64,000 nt of DNA from positions 248,001-312,000 of the forward strand of contig NZ_JANHAX010000002.1 of the NCBI RefSeq assembly GCF_030848945.1, given 5' to 3'. The notes under the pieces were generated by a model, which worked only from the letters and a program-made list of their open reading frames with translations, was not told the origin of the DNA and made no database searches. Positions 35,233 to 44,250 of the stretch are shown here, piece after piece (positions within the stretch are counted from its first letter, which is position 1; the number at the start of each line of letters is the position of its first letter). Source of the stretch: Marimonas arenosa (GTDB lineage Bacteria > Pseudomonadota > Alphaproteobacteria > Rhodobacterales > Rhodobacteraceae). The position numbers and the translations under genes were made by a program.

Positions 35233-36192
35233 ATGAAGGCCGTTGTTCAGGACAGATATGGAGGCCCGGAGGTTCTGCGGCTGTCCGATCTGCCGGTGCC
35301 CGAGCCGGACAAGGGCGAGATCCGGGTGCGCGTTCTGGCTTGTGCCGTGAACCTATCCGACTGGGAATACCTGACCGGATCGCCGTTCTATGCTCGCATG
35401 GTCGGCGGGCTGCTGCGTCCGAAAAGGGCCGTTCTGGGATCGGACATCGTCGGTCTCGTCGATGCGCTTGGCCCGGGAGTAACCGGATTTACCGACGGTC
35501 AACGAGTCATGGGCGATCTGGTGATGCAGCGCGGCGGGTTTGCCGAGCTTGCCTGCGTGCGGGCCGATCACGTGGTCCCCGTGCCCGGGGCGCTTTCCGA
35601 CGAGACCGCCGCCTGCCTGCCGCAGGCCGGCGGCATCGCGGTGGCCGGCACCGAGGGGCTGCGCGCCGGGGATCGGTTGCTGATCAACGGGGCGGGTGGC
35701 GGCTCGGGCACGATGGCTTTGCAGCTGGCCAAGGCGGCGGGCGCACATGTCACCGCGGTCGACAACGCCGGCAAGACTGGCTGGCTACGCGACCTCGGCG
35801 CCGACGAGGTGATCGATTACCGCGAGCGGGATTTCACCGAAACGGACGAGACCTGGAACCGTATCCTCGACATGGTGGCGACCCGCGGCCCAAGCCGGAT
35901 TGCGCGGGCGCTGGCGTCGGGTGGGGTCTACCGCGCGGTGGGCGGCGAGGTGAGTGTTCTCCTGCGCCTTATTCTGGGTGGGCTGCGGTTTCGGTTTCAG
36001 AAGAAATCGATCGGCTTGCTGATGGTGCCCTCGGGGGCCGAATTGACCGCGCGGGTGGCACAGATGGCGGTCGGGGGCCGGATCACGCCGCATCTCGATG
36101 GCGTGTTCCCGCTGGAGGGCGTCCCCGAGGCGCTGGCGCGCACCGGGCAGGGCGAGGTCAAGGGCAAGCTGGTGATCCGGCCCGATCTGTGA
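35233..36192 (+). CDS. MDR-family NAD(P)-dependent oxidoreductase
   Basis: A 319-residue medium-chain reductase. The GroES-like N-terminus is MKAVVQDRYGGPEVLRLSDLPVPEP, the Rossmann motif LLINGAGGGSGTMALQLAK is at about 150-170, and it ends GEVKGKLVIRPDL. The cysteine ligands for structural and catalytic zinc are absent, so it is of the quinone-reductase-like zinc-free type. Substrate unknown. Single gene followed by a hairpin-rich gap. Confidence 0.87.
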   Translation: MKAVVQDRYGGPEVLRLSDLPVPEPDKGEIRVRVLACAVNLSDWEYLTGSPFYARMVGGLLRPKRAVLGSDIVGLVDALGPGVTGFTDGQRVMGDLVMQRGGFAELACVRADHVVPVPGALSDETAACLPQAGGIAVAGTEGLRAGDRLLINGAGGGSGTMALQLAKAAGAHVTAVDNAGKTGWLRDLGADEVIDYRERDFTETDETWNRILDMVATRGPSRIARALASGGVYRAVGGEVSVLLRLILGGLRFRFQKKSIGLLMVPSGAELTARVAQMAVGGRITPHLDGVFPLEGVPEALARTGQGEVKGKLVIRPDL

Positions 36193-36498
36193 GGGTTCGA
36201 GTCGTTTCAGAGTATCGGCACAGGGGGAAACAGTGTGCTATTGGCCTGGAGGGGTCATTGGTTTCGCATTGGCTTCGCCACTCCGACCGACTGGGGGGCC
36301 AGCCCCCCAGACCCCCCGGGATATTTGGAGAAAGAGGAAGACAAGCGTGTTTTCCTTCATCTGACCTGAAATATCCCGGAGGGGGTGCGGGGGAGGCAGC
36401 GCCTCCCCCGCCTCGTTCGGATCGCGGCTCGCGATCCGAACAGGAAACGTCCCCTCCAGGCCACGACCGGACGTTGCCCGCCAGGTCCGGTACGGGCG
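36193..36498. other. Gene-free gap built of hairpins and repeats
   Basis: About 306 bases between the oxidoreductase and the MFS gene (both pointing into it). It contains three perfect hairpins and two 'GGGATATTT' elements, described in the next entry. No open frame of interest. Confidence 0.7.
36291..36440. repeat. Cluster of three hairpins and two GGGATATTT elements
   Basis: Hairpin 1 is CTGGGGGGC/GCCCCCCAG (36291-36310, 2-base loop). Hairpin 2 is GGGGGAGGC/GCCTCCCCC (36389-36409, 3-base loop). Hairpin 3 is TTCGGATCGCG/CGCGATCCGAA (36416-36440, 3-base loop). Between the first two lie CCCGGGATATTT (36315-36326) and its inverted partner AAATATCCCGG (36369-36379). They can serve as bidirectional terminators for the two convergent genes. 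They look like members of dispersed intergenic repeat families; related GATATTT elements occur at 43063 and, inverted and degenerate, at about 45316. Confidence 0.65.
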
Positions 36499-37716
36499 TC
36501 AGCCACCCTCGGCCAGTGCCAGTGGCCCAGGCTCTTCGCGGATTGGCAGGTGGATCACGGCAGCAAACAGCCCCAGCGCCACGGCGGCCCACCACATCGG
36601 AGTGTAGTCCTGGTTCAGGTCATAGATGCGCCCGCCCAGCCAGGCGCCGATGAAGCTGCCGGTCTGGTGGCTGAGAAACACCAGCCCGGCCAGAGTCGAC
36701 AGGAACTTCAAGCCCTGGGTCTGCGCCACCAGCCCCATGGTCAGCGGCACGGTCGACAGCCACAGAAGCCCCATCAGCGCCGAGAAGACCAGCACGCTGG
36801 CCTCGCTCACCGGCACCAGGATGAAGGCGGTAATCACCACGGCGCGGGCGAAATAGATGCCGCTCAGCACCCATTTCTTCGACCAGACCTGCCCCGACCA
36901 GCCGGAAAAGAACGACCCCGCGATGTTAAAGAGCCCGATCAGCGCCAGCGACCAGCCGCCGACCCAGGCGGCGAGACCGATATCGGTGACATAGGCCGGC
37001 AGGTGGGTCTGGATGAAGGCGACGTGAAAGCCGCAGACAAAAAAGCCGAAGAACAGGCACAGATAGCTGCGGTCGGTGAAGGCGAGCCTCAGCGCGTTGC
37101 CGAAATCCCGCGCCGAGGATCCGCCGGCGGTCGGCGATGCGGCGCGAGCGATGAACACCAGGAACGGCAGGATCAGGACAAAGCTGGCCCCGATCACCAG
37201 GAGCGCGGTCTGCCAGCCGATGCCGCCGATCATCGCGGTGGCGGCGGGCGCGGCGACGAACATCCCCAGCGAGGCCGCCGCCGTGCCCAGCCCCATGATG
37301 AAGCTGCGGCGCTCGGGCGACACGATCTTGCCCAGCGCGCCGATCACGATCGGGAACGACGCCGCGCCGGTGCCCGCGCCCACGAGGATGCCGGTCAGCA
37401 CGAATTGCGTCGGGTCGGTGACGACGCCGCGCAGGGCGAAACCGACCCCGGCGCAGACCGCGCCGACGGCCAGCACCCGGGCGGTGCCGAACCGGTCGGC
37501 GATCATGCCGGCGACCGGCTGGGCGAAGCCCCAGGTCAGCATCTGGACCGCGACCGAAAGCGAGAACGTCTCGCGCCCCCAGCCCAGGTCGGCCGACATC
37601 GGCCCGAGAAACACGCCGAAAGTGGCAGCGAAACCGAAGCCGAGGAACGCGATCATACAGCCGGCGAAGATCGCGGCGGTCAGCTCGGCGGGTTTCAGGG
37701 CGGCAGGGGAAGTCAT
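36499..37716 (-). CDS. MFS transporter, OxlT-like
   Basis: A 405-residue, twelve-helix major facilitator. The loop after helix 2 reads AGMIADRFGTARV, a version of the MFS A-motif, and PLTMGLVAQTQGLKFLSTLAGLVFLSHQTGSFIGAWLGG resembles the YbfB/OxlT branch (landmark LVFLSHQTGSFIGAW). Substrate unknown, possibly an organic acid. It is upstream-adjacent to no enzyme in the same direction except the SDR gene 88 bases before it. Confidence 0.85.
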   Translation of the reverse strand: MTSPAALKPAELTAAIFAGCMIAFLGFGFAATFGVFLGPMSADLGWGRETFSLSVAVQMLTWGFAQPVAGMIADRFGTARVLAVGAVCAGVGFALRGVVTDPTQFVLTGILVGAGTGAASFPIVIGALGKIVSPERRSFIMGLGTAAASLGMFVAAPAATAMIGGIGWQTALLVIGASFVLILPFLVFIARAASPTAGGSSARDFGNALRLAFTDRSYLCLFFGFFVCGFHVAFIQTHLPAYVTDIGLAAWVGGWSLALIGLFNIAGSFFSGWSGQVWSKKWVLSGIYFARAVVITAFILVPVSEASVLVFSALMGLLWLSTVPLTMGLVAQTQGLKFLSTLAGLVFLSHQTGSFIGAWLGGRIYDLNQDYTPMWWAAVALGLFAAVIHLPIREEPGPLALAEGG

Positions 37717-37803
37717 GGCGCGGGTCTCCGGGGGCAGAATGGAGCGAGCGTTGCACAGGTATCGCTGCAGTTCAATTCAGCCGAACCCGGCCCGGGTGCC
37801 GCG

Positions 37804-38709
37804 TCAGGCCGTGGCGCGCAGGCGGTTCACAAGCAGATCGTTCTGCAGGATTGTGTCCCTGAGCCCGGTCAGTTCGCCGACATCCCAGTTGGCGCTCAGA
37901 TACCGGCCCTTGGCCCAGTCGGCCGCCCCCGAGCAGAGCCAGACGGCGAAACAGGCGGCCAGGTCGGGCTCGTCGACCAGGTATTCGTGCATGTCTTCCG
38001 GCATGTTCCGCCCCAGCTCGGTTGCCACGCCGCCGGGATGGATGGCGAAGCACTTGATACCGTCCTCGCCGTGGTCGGTCTGGACGAATTCGCACAGGCG
38101 ATTGATCGCGTGTTTCGAGGTTTGGTAGTCAGACGCCCCCGGCATCAGAAGCTGTGCGCCGACCGACGAGAGCAGGATGAGGTGGCCGCCGCTGCCCCCC
38201 CGGGCGGCGTATCGGGCCGCGCTTTCGACGAGATACGGCAGCGTGAAGCGGATCACGTGATAGGTGCCTTTCACATTCACCTCCCAGCTCTGCCACCAGC
38301 CCGCGGGGTCGGACGCGCCGATTTTCGTCCACGGGCCGAGATAGCCGGCGTTGGCGTCGGCCACGTCGATGCCGCCGAATTGCGCCACGCAGTCCCTGAC
38401 CGCGGCCTCGACCTGGGCGGCGCCGGTCACGTCGCAGACGGCATGGGCACAGCGCGTGTCCGGGTTGGCCCGCTCGACAAGGGCCTGCGTCTCTTTCAGG
38501 GCATCTTCGGACCGCGCGGTAAGATAAACCGCGGCGGCGCCGGCCTCGGCAAAGGCGACCGCGGTGGCCTGGCCGATGCCGCGCGAGGCACCGGCAATAA
38601 AGACGACCTTGCCCGCCGCGCTGCCTTTCAGCGCCGACGCCGGGTCGATCGCGTCATAGCGGGCGTGATGCGCCGTGAGATCGAGGAATTGAGATTGGAT
38701 GGACGACAT
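37804..38709 (-). CDS. Short-chain dehydrogenase/reductase
   Basis: A 301-residue SDR with the cofactor motif GASRGIGQA (about residues 40-48), ANAG, the active serine in LLSSVGAQ and YQTSKHA supplying Tyr and Lys. The substrate is unknown. Divergent from an AraC-type regulator gene across 187 bases, a common arrangement in which the regulator controls the SDR. Confidence 0.9.
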   Translation of the reverse strand: MSSIQSQFLDLTAHHARYDAIDPASALKGSAAGKVVFIAGASRGIGQATAVAFAEAGAAAVYLTARSEDALKETQALVERANPDTRCAHAVCDVTGAAQVEAAVRDCVAQFGGIDVADANAGYLGPWTKIGASDPAGWWQSWEVNVKGTYHVIRFTLPYLVESAARYAARGGSGGHLILLSSVGAQLLMPGASDYQTSKHAINRLCEFVQTDHGEDGIKCFAIHPGGVATELGRNMPEDMHEYLVDEPDLAACFAVWLCSGAADWAKGRYLSANWDVGELTGLRDTILQNDLLVNRLRATA

Positions 38710-38896
38710 GGGACGCTCCTTGTTGCTGGGCCGGACCCCGAGGGCAGTGACCTGACCATCGGATCAACACATAACCCGACGCGGCGCCCCGGGCCTGTCA
38801 CATTCTCCGGAAGACCTGCCTGTTTCTCCGGCTCTGCCGATTTCCCGCTGTGGTCCGGCGCGAATTCTGCTAGGAGGTGAAGGCAAGGAGTGCCCG

Positions 38897-39790
38897 ATGG
38901 ACCTTTCCCGCCTTGTCACGCTTGCCGAGCGCTTTTGCACCGAAAAACCGGAAACTCTGCCGGGTCTGTCGGTCTATCGCCGCATGGCGGTCAGCGATAT
39001 CGAGGCCGTGTTGTACGAACCCGTGATATGCCTGATCCTGCAGGGCAGTAAAGATACATCCATCGGCGACCAGACCGTCCGCCTCGTCCCCGGCTATGCG
39101 CTTTTGGTCAGCCATGACCTGCCCGTGGTGTCGCGGATCACCCGGGCGAGCCCGCAGGCGCCTTACCTCGCGCTGATCCTCGCGCTCGATCTGGGGCTGG
39201 TGCGCGGGCTTTATGACCAGCTTGCCGACGCGCCGGTGCCCGACGCGCCGGTCCGGCCTTTGTCGGCAGGGCCGGCCGACCCGGCCTGGGTGGCGCCGCT
39301 GGAGCGCTATCTCGGGCTGGTGGACAACGCGCTGGACGCACGGGTCCTTGGCCCCGCGACCCTGCGAGAGGTTCATTACCGCCTGCTGCTGTCCCCGATC
39401 GGGCGGATGCTGCGCAATCTGGTGATCCCCGACAGCCACGCCAGCCGGATCGCCCGCGCCATCGGCAAGCTGCGCGCCGAGTTCCGCGCGCCGCTCGGGG
39501 TTCCGGACTTGGCGAAAAGCGCGGGCATGAGCGTGTCGTCGTTTCACGAGCATTTCAAATCGGTGACCGGCACGACGCCGCTGCAATACCAGAAGGACCT
39601 GCGCCTGATCGAAGCGCGCGCCCGGCTGGTCGGGCGGGGCCAGACAGTTTCCGAAGCGGCTTATGCCGTCGGCTATGAAAGCCCGACGCATTTCAGCCGC
39701 GACTACAGCCGCAAATTCGGCCTGCCGCCCAGCCGGGATGCCCGTGACGCTTTATCAGTTGCCGGGGACGCGATCGCCGCCGGGGCCTGA
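38897..39790 (+). CDS. AraC-family regulator with AraC_N cupin domain
   Basis: A 297-residue regulator. The N-terminal half (about 20-170) is of the AraC_N type with EPVICLILQGSKDTSIGD, and the C-terminal half has two helix-turn-helix units (FRAPLGVPDLAKSAGMSVSSFHEHFK, landmarks DLAKSAGMSVSSFHEHF, and VSEAAYAVGYESPTHFSRDY). This subtype frequently controls a neighbouring dehydrogenase for aldehydes or alcohols; here the divergent SDR is the obvious target. Confidence 0.9.
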   Translation: MDLSRLVTLAERFCTEKPETLPGLSVYRRMAVSDIEAVLYEPVICLILQGSKDTSIGDQTVRLVPGYALLVSHDLPVVSRITRASPQAPYLALILALDLGLVRGLYDQLADAPVPDAPVRPLSAGPADPAWVAPLERYLGLVDNALDARVLGPATLREVHYRLLLSPIGRMLRNLVIPDSHASRIARAIGKLRAEFRAPLGVPDLAKSAGMSVSSFHEHFKSVTGTTPLQYQKDLRLIEARARLVGRGQTVSEAAYAVGYESPTHFSRDYSRKFGLPPSRDARDALSVAGDAIAAGA

Positions 39791-39853
39791 ACGCCGTCGT
39801 CCGGCTTGGGAATCGGAACCGCCCGTCCGGCCACGGGCCCGGTTCGCCAAAAA

Positions 39854-39878
39854 AAACCCCGGCGTCGGGCCGGGGTTT
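39854..39878 (-). terminator. Rho-independent terminator of mcl1
   Basis: AAACCCCGGC and GCCGGGGTTT form a 10-bp stem with a 5-base loop. A run of A on the plus strand to its left gives the U-tract for leftward transcription, so it ends the malyl-CoA lyase transcript. It may also end the convergent AraC gene weakly. Confidence 0.85.
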
Positions 39879-39902
39879 CCTGAGTGCTGCACGCCGGGTG
39901 CT

Positions 39903-40862
39903 TCAGCCCGCGCCGGCCAGTTCGGCCATGCGCACGATCACCTCGGCCTGTTTCATCGAGGCGATATCGATGAGCTTGCCCTTGTAGGTGGTGGCGCCAA
40001 GGCCGTTCTTCTGGGCCTCTTCCATCGCGGCGAGGATCTCGCGGGCGTTGGCCACGGCCTCGGGCGTCGGAGTGAAGACCTGATTGGCCAGCGCGACCTG
40101 CTTGGGGTGGATCGCCCATTTGCCGACCATGCCCAGCGTCGCCACCCGGTGGGAATGGGCGAGATAGGCGTCATCGTCCGAAAAATCGCCGAACGGGCCG
40201 TCCACCGGCAGCACGCCATGGGTGCGGCAGGCGGCGACGATGGCCGACACCGCATAGTGCCAGGGATCGGGGTAATCGGTCTGTCCGTTATGGGTCATGT
40301 AGTAGTTTTCCTGGGTGCCGCCGATGCCGGTGGTGGCCATGCCCATCGAGGCGGCGAAATCTGCGTAGCCCAGGCTCATACCCTGCATCCGCGGGCTGGC
40401 AGCGGCGATCTCCTCGACATGGGCGATGCCGGCTGCGGTTTCGATGATGACCTCGAAGGTGATCTTCTTGTCGCGGCCCTTGGCGCGTTCCACCGCCGTC
40501 ACCAGCGCATCGACGGCATAGATGTCGGCGGCGCATCCGACCATCGGGATCATGATCTGATCGAGCCGGTCCGAGGCACCTTCCAGCAGCTCGATCACGT
40601 CGCGGTACCAATAGGGCGTATCGAGGCCGTTGATCCGGACCGACAGGTACTTGTTGCCCCAATCGACGTCGTGGGTGGCGGCGATGATGTTGGCGCGGGC
40701 CTTGTCCTTGTCGCCGGGCGCCACGCTGTCTTCGAGATCGAGGTTGATCACGTCCGCCGCGCTGGCGGCCATTTTCTCAAAAAGCTCGGGGCGCGAGCCG
40801 GGGCCGAACAGCTGACAGCGGTTGGGACGGGCGGGCGCAGGGGGTTGTTTGCGGAAGGACAT
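39903..40862 (-). CDS. mcl1: L-malyl-CoA/beta-methylmalyl-CoA lyase
   Basis: A 319-residue HpcH/HpaI-fold lyase very like Mcl1 of Rhodobacter sphaeroides as I recall it: start MSFRKQPPAPARPNRCQLFGPGS, VINLDLEDSVAPGDK, FEVIIETAAGIAHVEEI, GIGGTQENYYM and MVGKWAIHPKQV. It splits malyl-CoA and beta-methylmalyl-CoA in the ethylmalonyl-CoA pathway for acetate growth. The Glu and Asp that bind Mg are in IIETAAG and LEDSVA. Single gene with its own terminator. Confidence 0.93.
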   Translation of the reverse strand: MSFRKQPPAPARPNRCQLFGPGSRPELFEKMAASAADVINLDLEDSVAPGDKDKARANIIAATHDVDWGNKYLSVRINGLDTPYWYRDVIELLEGASDRLDQIMIPMVGCAADIYAVDALVTAVERAKGRDKKITFEVIIETAAGIAHVEEIAAASPRMQGMSLGYADFAASMGMATTGIGGTQENYYMTHNGQTDYPDPWHYAVSAIVAACRTHGVLPVDGPFGDFSDDDAYLAHSHRVATLGMVGKWAIHPKQVALANQVFTPTPEAVANAREILAAMEEAQKNGLGATTYKGKLIDIASMKQAEVIVRMAELAGAG

Positions 40863-41050
40863 GGGATAGGCCTTTCGGGTGGCAAAGTTGCGTGGGTTCG
40901 GCGGGAAGCGTTATTAAACTGCGCGCCGGGCGGCAAGGGATTTCTGCGCCGCGGCATGGCGGTGGGGGTCCTTCTTCCGTTACGTTTTCGCCATGGTTGC
41001 GCCGTTTGACAGGGGTAGGGTGCGTTTCTGGTACATAAGGAGCGTCAGCC

Positions 41051-41842
41051 ATGTGGCCGCGCGAGAGGGAGTATCCGGAAACCGTGGGGTTCTGGCTGGA
41101 TGTGTTGCTGTGGGTGGCGGCGCTGGTCGAGCGCGGTTCGACTACGCGGCCTTGCAGTTATGTCTCTTGGGCCAGGGCCTTGCACAAGTTCGAGGCGCTA
41201 AAGGGCGTGGAGATGGGGGCCGGGTCGCCGGGTGACGACAGGTGGTCGTCTTATCACTCCCGGCTGATGAGATTTGTCGAAGACGTGGCGCAACCCCGCT
41301 GGTCCGAGCCGCGGCGCGATCTGATCGAGTTCGCGCTGGCCTTCCTCGAGGCGGATGTGATGCTGCGCCGGTCGGGCTATGCCAAGAAGAACCTGGCGCG
41401 GCGGTTGAAGCAGGCGCCGCTGTGCGACGGGGATGTGGCGCGGTTGGACGCGGTGTTCCGGCGGCAGGTGGTACAAGGCACGGGGTTGGAGGAGTTTGGC
41501 GCCTACGCCCGGCTTGCCGCGAAACTGATGAATGAGGGGCGGCTGCCCGGGTTGGAGGCGTGGCTGGAGGAGCGAGCGCAGGGGGCGATCCTGACGGTAG
41601 ACAATATGGATGGCGCGGAAATGCTCGCCCTGGTCTGGGAGAATGAGGCGCTGTCCGAGATGGATCAGGCGCGGCTGGCGCGCATCAGGTGCTTCGGGCC
41701 GACGAAATGGGGGGTGGTCTGGCCCGGGACGGACCTGATCGTACCCGCGGGTGAGCGGCTAAAAGAGGCGGACGAGCAGGTGAAGAGGAACGCCTATCAA
41801 ATGTTGCGGGCCCTCAGGCGGCGACGCGGGTTGCGCGCTTGA
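41051..41842 (+). CDS. Hypothetical protein
   Basis: A 263-residue, helix-rich protein of unknown family. Landmarks are MWPREREYPETVGFWLDVLL, RRDLIEFALAFLEADVMLRRSGYAKKNLARR and the end LRALRRRRGL. No catalytic pattern is seen. It is a lone gene, and an AT-rich promoter-like stretch follows it before dgcN. Codon use matches the chromosome. Confidence 0.6.
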   Translation: MWPREREYPETVGFWLDVLLWVAALVERGSTTRPCSYVSWARALHKFEALKGVEMGAGSPGDDRWSSYHSRLMRFVEDVAQPRWSEPRRDLIEFALAFLEADVMLRRSGYAKKNLARRLKQAPLCDGDVARLDAVFRRQVVQGTGLEEFGAYARLAAKLMNEGRLPGLEAWLEERAQGAILTVDNMDGAEMLALVWENEALSEMDQARLARIRCFGPTKWGVVWPGTDLIVPAGERLKEADEQVKRNAYQMLRALRRRRGLRA

Positions 41843-41948
41843 CCACGCCTCGCGAGTTTTTTCTTTGCTGAAATCGCTGACAGTTCAAAATTTCTTCGAA
41901 AATTCATCGCCTATCTGCAAAATTCTTCTTCAAGAGGCAAGGGCGACG

Positions 41949-41966
41949 CGGGAATTTGCAATCCCG
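41949..41966. promoter_or_regulatory. Inverted repeat CGGGA-N8-TCCCG with AATTTGCAA core
   Basis: Lies 65-80 bases before dgcN in an AT-rich stretch. The core GAATTTGCAAT is shared with the palindrome in front of the lrp gene (32062-32074, read on the other strand). A second AATTTGCA occurs at 42000-42007. Candidate Lrp-type binding sites for the D-amino-acid genes. Confidence 0.45.
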
Positions 41967-42030
41967 TCCCGCCGATTCTGAAGAATACTCGTGCCCGGAA
42001 ATTTGCATGTGAACCGGAAAGGCCGCTGCC

Positions 42031-43032
42031 ATGATCAAGACACCCTACCTGCTTTTTCTGGGCGATGCGCCCGACCAGTTGGCCGCGAAAGTAGCGCAGG
42101 GCATCAAGGACTGGCGGCCGCAGAACGCGGTGGGCCAGTACCGCATGGAAGGCTGTGGCGCCGATCTGGGGTTGCGCGATATGGACCTGGTCGAGGCCAA
42201 GGCGGCAGGTGCGAAGACGCTGGTGATCGGTGTGGCCAACCGTGGCGGGGTGATCTCGAAAGAGTGGAAAAAGGTGCTGGTGGCGGCGCTGGAGGAAGGC
42301 TTCGACCTGGCCTCGGGCCTGCACAACCTGTTGCGCGACGAACCCGATCTGGTGGCCGTGGCCGAGGCCTGTGGCTGCGCGTTGCATGACGTGCGGCTGC
42401 CGGACGCGAAATATCCGATTGCCAACGGTGTGAAACGCACCGGAAAGCGCTGCCTCGCGGTGGGCACCGATTGCTCGGTCGGCAAGATGTACACGGCGCT
42501 GGCGATGGATGCCGAGATGAAGACCCGCGGCATGAAATCGAGCTTTCGCGCGACCGGGCAGACCGGCATCCTGATCACCGGCAACGGCGTGCCGCTGGAC
42601 GCGGTGGTCGCCGATTTCATGGCTGGCGCGGTAGAATGGCTGACGCCTGACAACGACGACGATCACTGGGACCATATCGAGGGGCAGGGCTCGCTTTTCC
42701 ACGTATCCTATTCGGGGGTGACGATGGCGCTGATCCATGGCGGTCAACCCGATGCGCTGATCCTGTGCCATGAGCCGACGCGCGAGCACATGCGCGGTCT
42801 GCCGGGGTTTGCCTTGCCATCGCTGGAAAAGCTGCGTGACACGGCGCTGCCGCTGGCGCAGGTGGCGAACCCCGAATGCGAGGTCGTGGGTGTTTCCGTG
42901 AATACCCAGCATCTGAGCGAGGAGGAGGCCAACGCTTATCTCGCCGAGGTCGAAGCCCGCATGGGTTTGCCGGCGGTCGATCCGTTCCGCCAGGGCGCCG
43001 GGCGGCTGGTGGACGCGCTGGCGGCGATCTGA
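42031..43032 (+). CDS. dgcN: DgcN, D-glutamate N-acetyltransferase (DUF1611 family)
   Basis: A 333-residue DUF1611-type protein with a P-loop-like segment GTDCSVGKMYTALAM (about residues 145-159) and GSLFHVSYSGVTMALIHGGQPDALILCHE (landmark VTMALIHGGQPDALILCHE). In Pseudoalteromonas, DgcN acetylates D-glutamate and the paired racemase DgcA converts the product to N-acetyl-L-glutamate. The DgcA-like gene follows here, supporting the same role. Start has GGAAAGG 8 bases upstream. Confidence 0.85.
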   Translation: MIKTPYLLFLGDAPDQLAAKVAQGIKDWRPQNAVGQYRMEGCGADLGLRDMDLVEAKAAGAKTLVIGVANRGGVISKEWKKVLVAALEEGFDLASGLHNLLRDEPDLVAVAEACGCALHDVRLPDAKYPIANGVKRTGKRCLAVGTDCSVGKMYTALAMDAEMKTRGMKSSFRATGQTGILITGNGVPLDAVVADFMAGAVEWLTPDNDDDHWDHIEGQGSLFHVSYSGVTMALIHGGQPDALILCHEPTREHMRGLPGFALPSLEKLRDTALPLAQVANPECEVVGVSVNTQHLSEEEANAYLAEVEARMGLPAVDPFRQGAGRLVDALAAI

Positions 43033-43062
43033 GGGGCGCATGCCCATCGCCCGTCGAGGATG

Positions 43063-43098
43063 CCTCCGGCGGGGATATTTTCAGCAAGACGAAGGAGC
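43063..43098. repeat. GGGGATATTT-type element inside the dgcN-dgcA gap
   Basis: CCTCCGGCGGGGATATTTT followed by CAGCAAGACGAAGGAG. It resembles elements at 36315 and 36369 and, inverted, near 45316. Its end AAGGAG acts as the Shine-Dalgarno site of dgcA, so the repeat has been taken into the operon. Confidence 0.55.
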
Positions 43099-43104
43099 GG
43101 GACA

Positions 43105-44070
43105 GTGCAGATCACCGTGACACCGGAGACGTTCAAACTGGCGCAGGTGTTCACCATCTCGCGCGGGTCGCGGACCGAGGCGAAGGTGCTGACGGTGCGG
43201 GTCACGGACGGATTCATCTCGGGCTGGGGGGAGTGTGTGCCCTACGCCCGATACGGCGAGACGCTGGAGAGCGTGACGGCCCAGATCGAGGGGCTGACGG
43301 GGCGGGTGACACGCGCCGCGCTCTACGAGCTGTTACCCGCCGGGGCGGCACGCAACGCGGTGGACTGCGCGCTGTGGGACCTGGAGGCCAAGAAACAAGG
43401 CAAGAGGGTCTGGAACCTGGCCGGGTTGCCGGAACCGGGGCCGGAGATCACCGCGTACACGTTGTCGCTCGATGCGCCGGAAAAGATGCGTGAGCAGGCG
43501 GCGAAGAACGCGCATCGGCCGCTTCTGAAGATCAAGCTCGGGACGCCGGACGATATGGCGCGGCTCGAGGCGGTGCGGGCCGGGGCGCCGACATCGACCA
43601 TCATCGTCGATGCCAACGAGGGTTGGTCGGCCGAGGTCTATGCCGATCTGGCGCCGCACCTGATGCGGTTGGGCGTGGCTCTGGTGGAACAGCCCTTGCC
43701 AGCGGGCGAGGATGACGCGCTGATCGGCATGGACCGCCCGGTACCGGTCTGCGCCGACGAAAGCGCGCATGACCGGGCAAGCCTGCCGGGGCTGAAGGGC
43801 AAGTATGACGTGGTCAACATCAAGCTCGACAAGACCGGCGGCCTGACCGAGGCGCTGGCGTTGAAACAGGCGGCGCTGGCCGAGGGCTACAAGGTGATGG
43901 TCGGCTGCATGGTCGGATCGTCGCTTGCCATGGCCCCGGCGACGCTTGTGGCGCAGGGTGCGATGGTAACAGACCTTGACGGGCCGCTTCTTCTGGCCGA
44001 AGACCGCGAGCATCCGCTGGTCTTTGACGAAGCGGGGGTGCATCCGCCGAGCCCGGAGTTGTGGGGGTAA
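43105..44070 (+). CDS. dgcA: DgcA, N-acetyl-D-glutamate racemase (enolase superfamily)
   Basis: A 321-residue protein of the dipeptide epimerase branch of the enolase superfamily. The first catalytic Lys is in LLKIKLGTPDD; metal ligands are Asp in IIVDANEGW, Glu in VEQPLPAGEDD and Asp in VCADESAHD; the second Lys is in VNIKLDKTGG. It pairs with DgcN in D-glutamate breakdown. The GTG at 43105, with AAGGAG seven bases upstream, is chosen over the in-frame ATG at 43060 that would read through a repeat. A dipeptide epimerase role cannot be fully excluded. Confidence 0.85.
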   Translation: MQITVTPETFKLAQVFTISRGSRTEAKVLTVRVTDGFISGWGECVPYARYGETLESVTAQIEGLTGRVTRAALYELLPAGAARNAVDCALWDLEAKKQGKRVWNLAGLPEPGPEITAYTLSLDAPEKMREQAAKNAHRPLLKIKLGTPDDMARLEAVRAGAPTSTIIVDANEGWSAEVYADLAPHLMRLGVALVEQPLPAGEDDALIGMDRPVPVCADESAHDRASLPGLKGKYDVVNIKLDKTGGLTEALALKQAALAEGYKVMVGCMVGSSLAMAPATLVAQGAMVTDLDGPLLLAEDREHPLVFDEAGVHPPSPELWG

Positions 44071-44250
44071 GCGCTGCGGACCAGTCTCAGCAAAGAAAGA
44101 GATCGGTCTGCACCAGAACCGGATGCGGGATTACGATCCAACCCTCGGGCGGTATTTGCAAACGGGCTTTCTGCTTCCGCGGTCCAAGATCGGGGCTTGA
44201 CCGGCGGCAATGGCTGCGACAGGGAACAGGAAACGCAAAGGAGAACACCC

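Noticed and set aside
36291..36440. Hairpin cluster considered as a CRISPR array
   Set aside because: The three hairpins differ in sequence, and there are no regular spacers and no cas genes.
36385..38880. 831-codon plus-strand frame across the MFS and SDR genes
   Set aside because: It runs through a repeat region and opposite two well-supported genes without any protein-like pattern.
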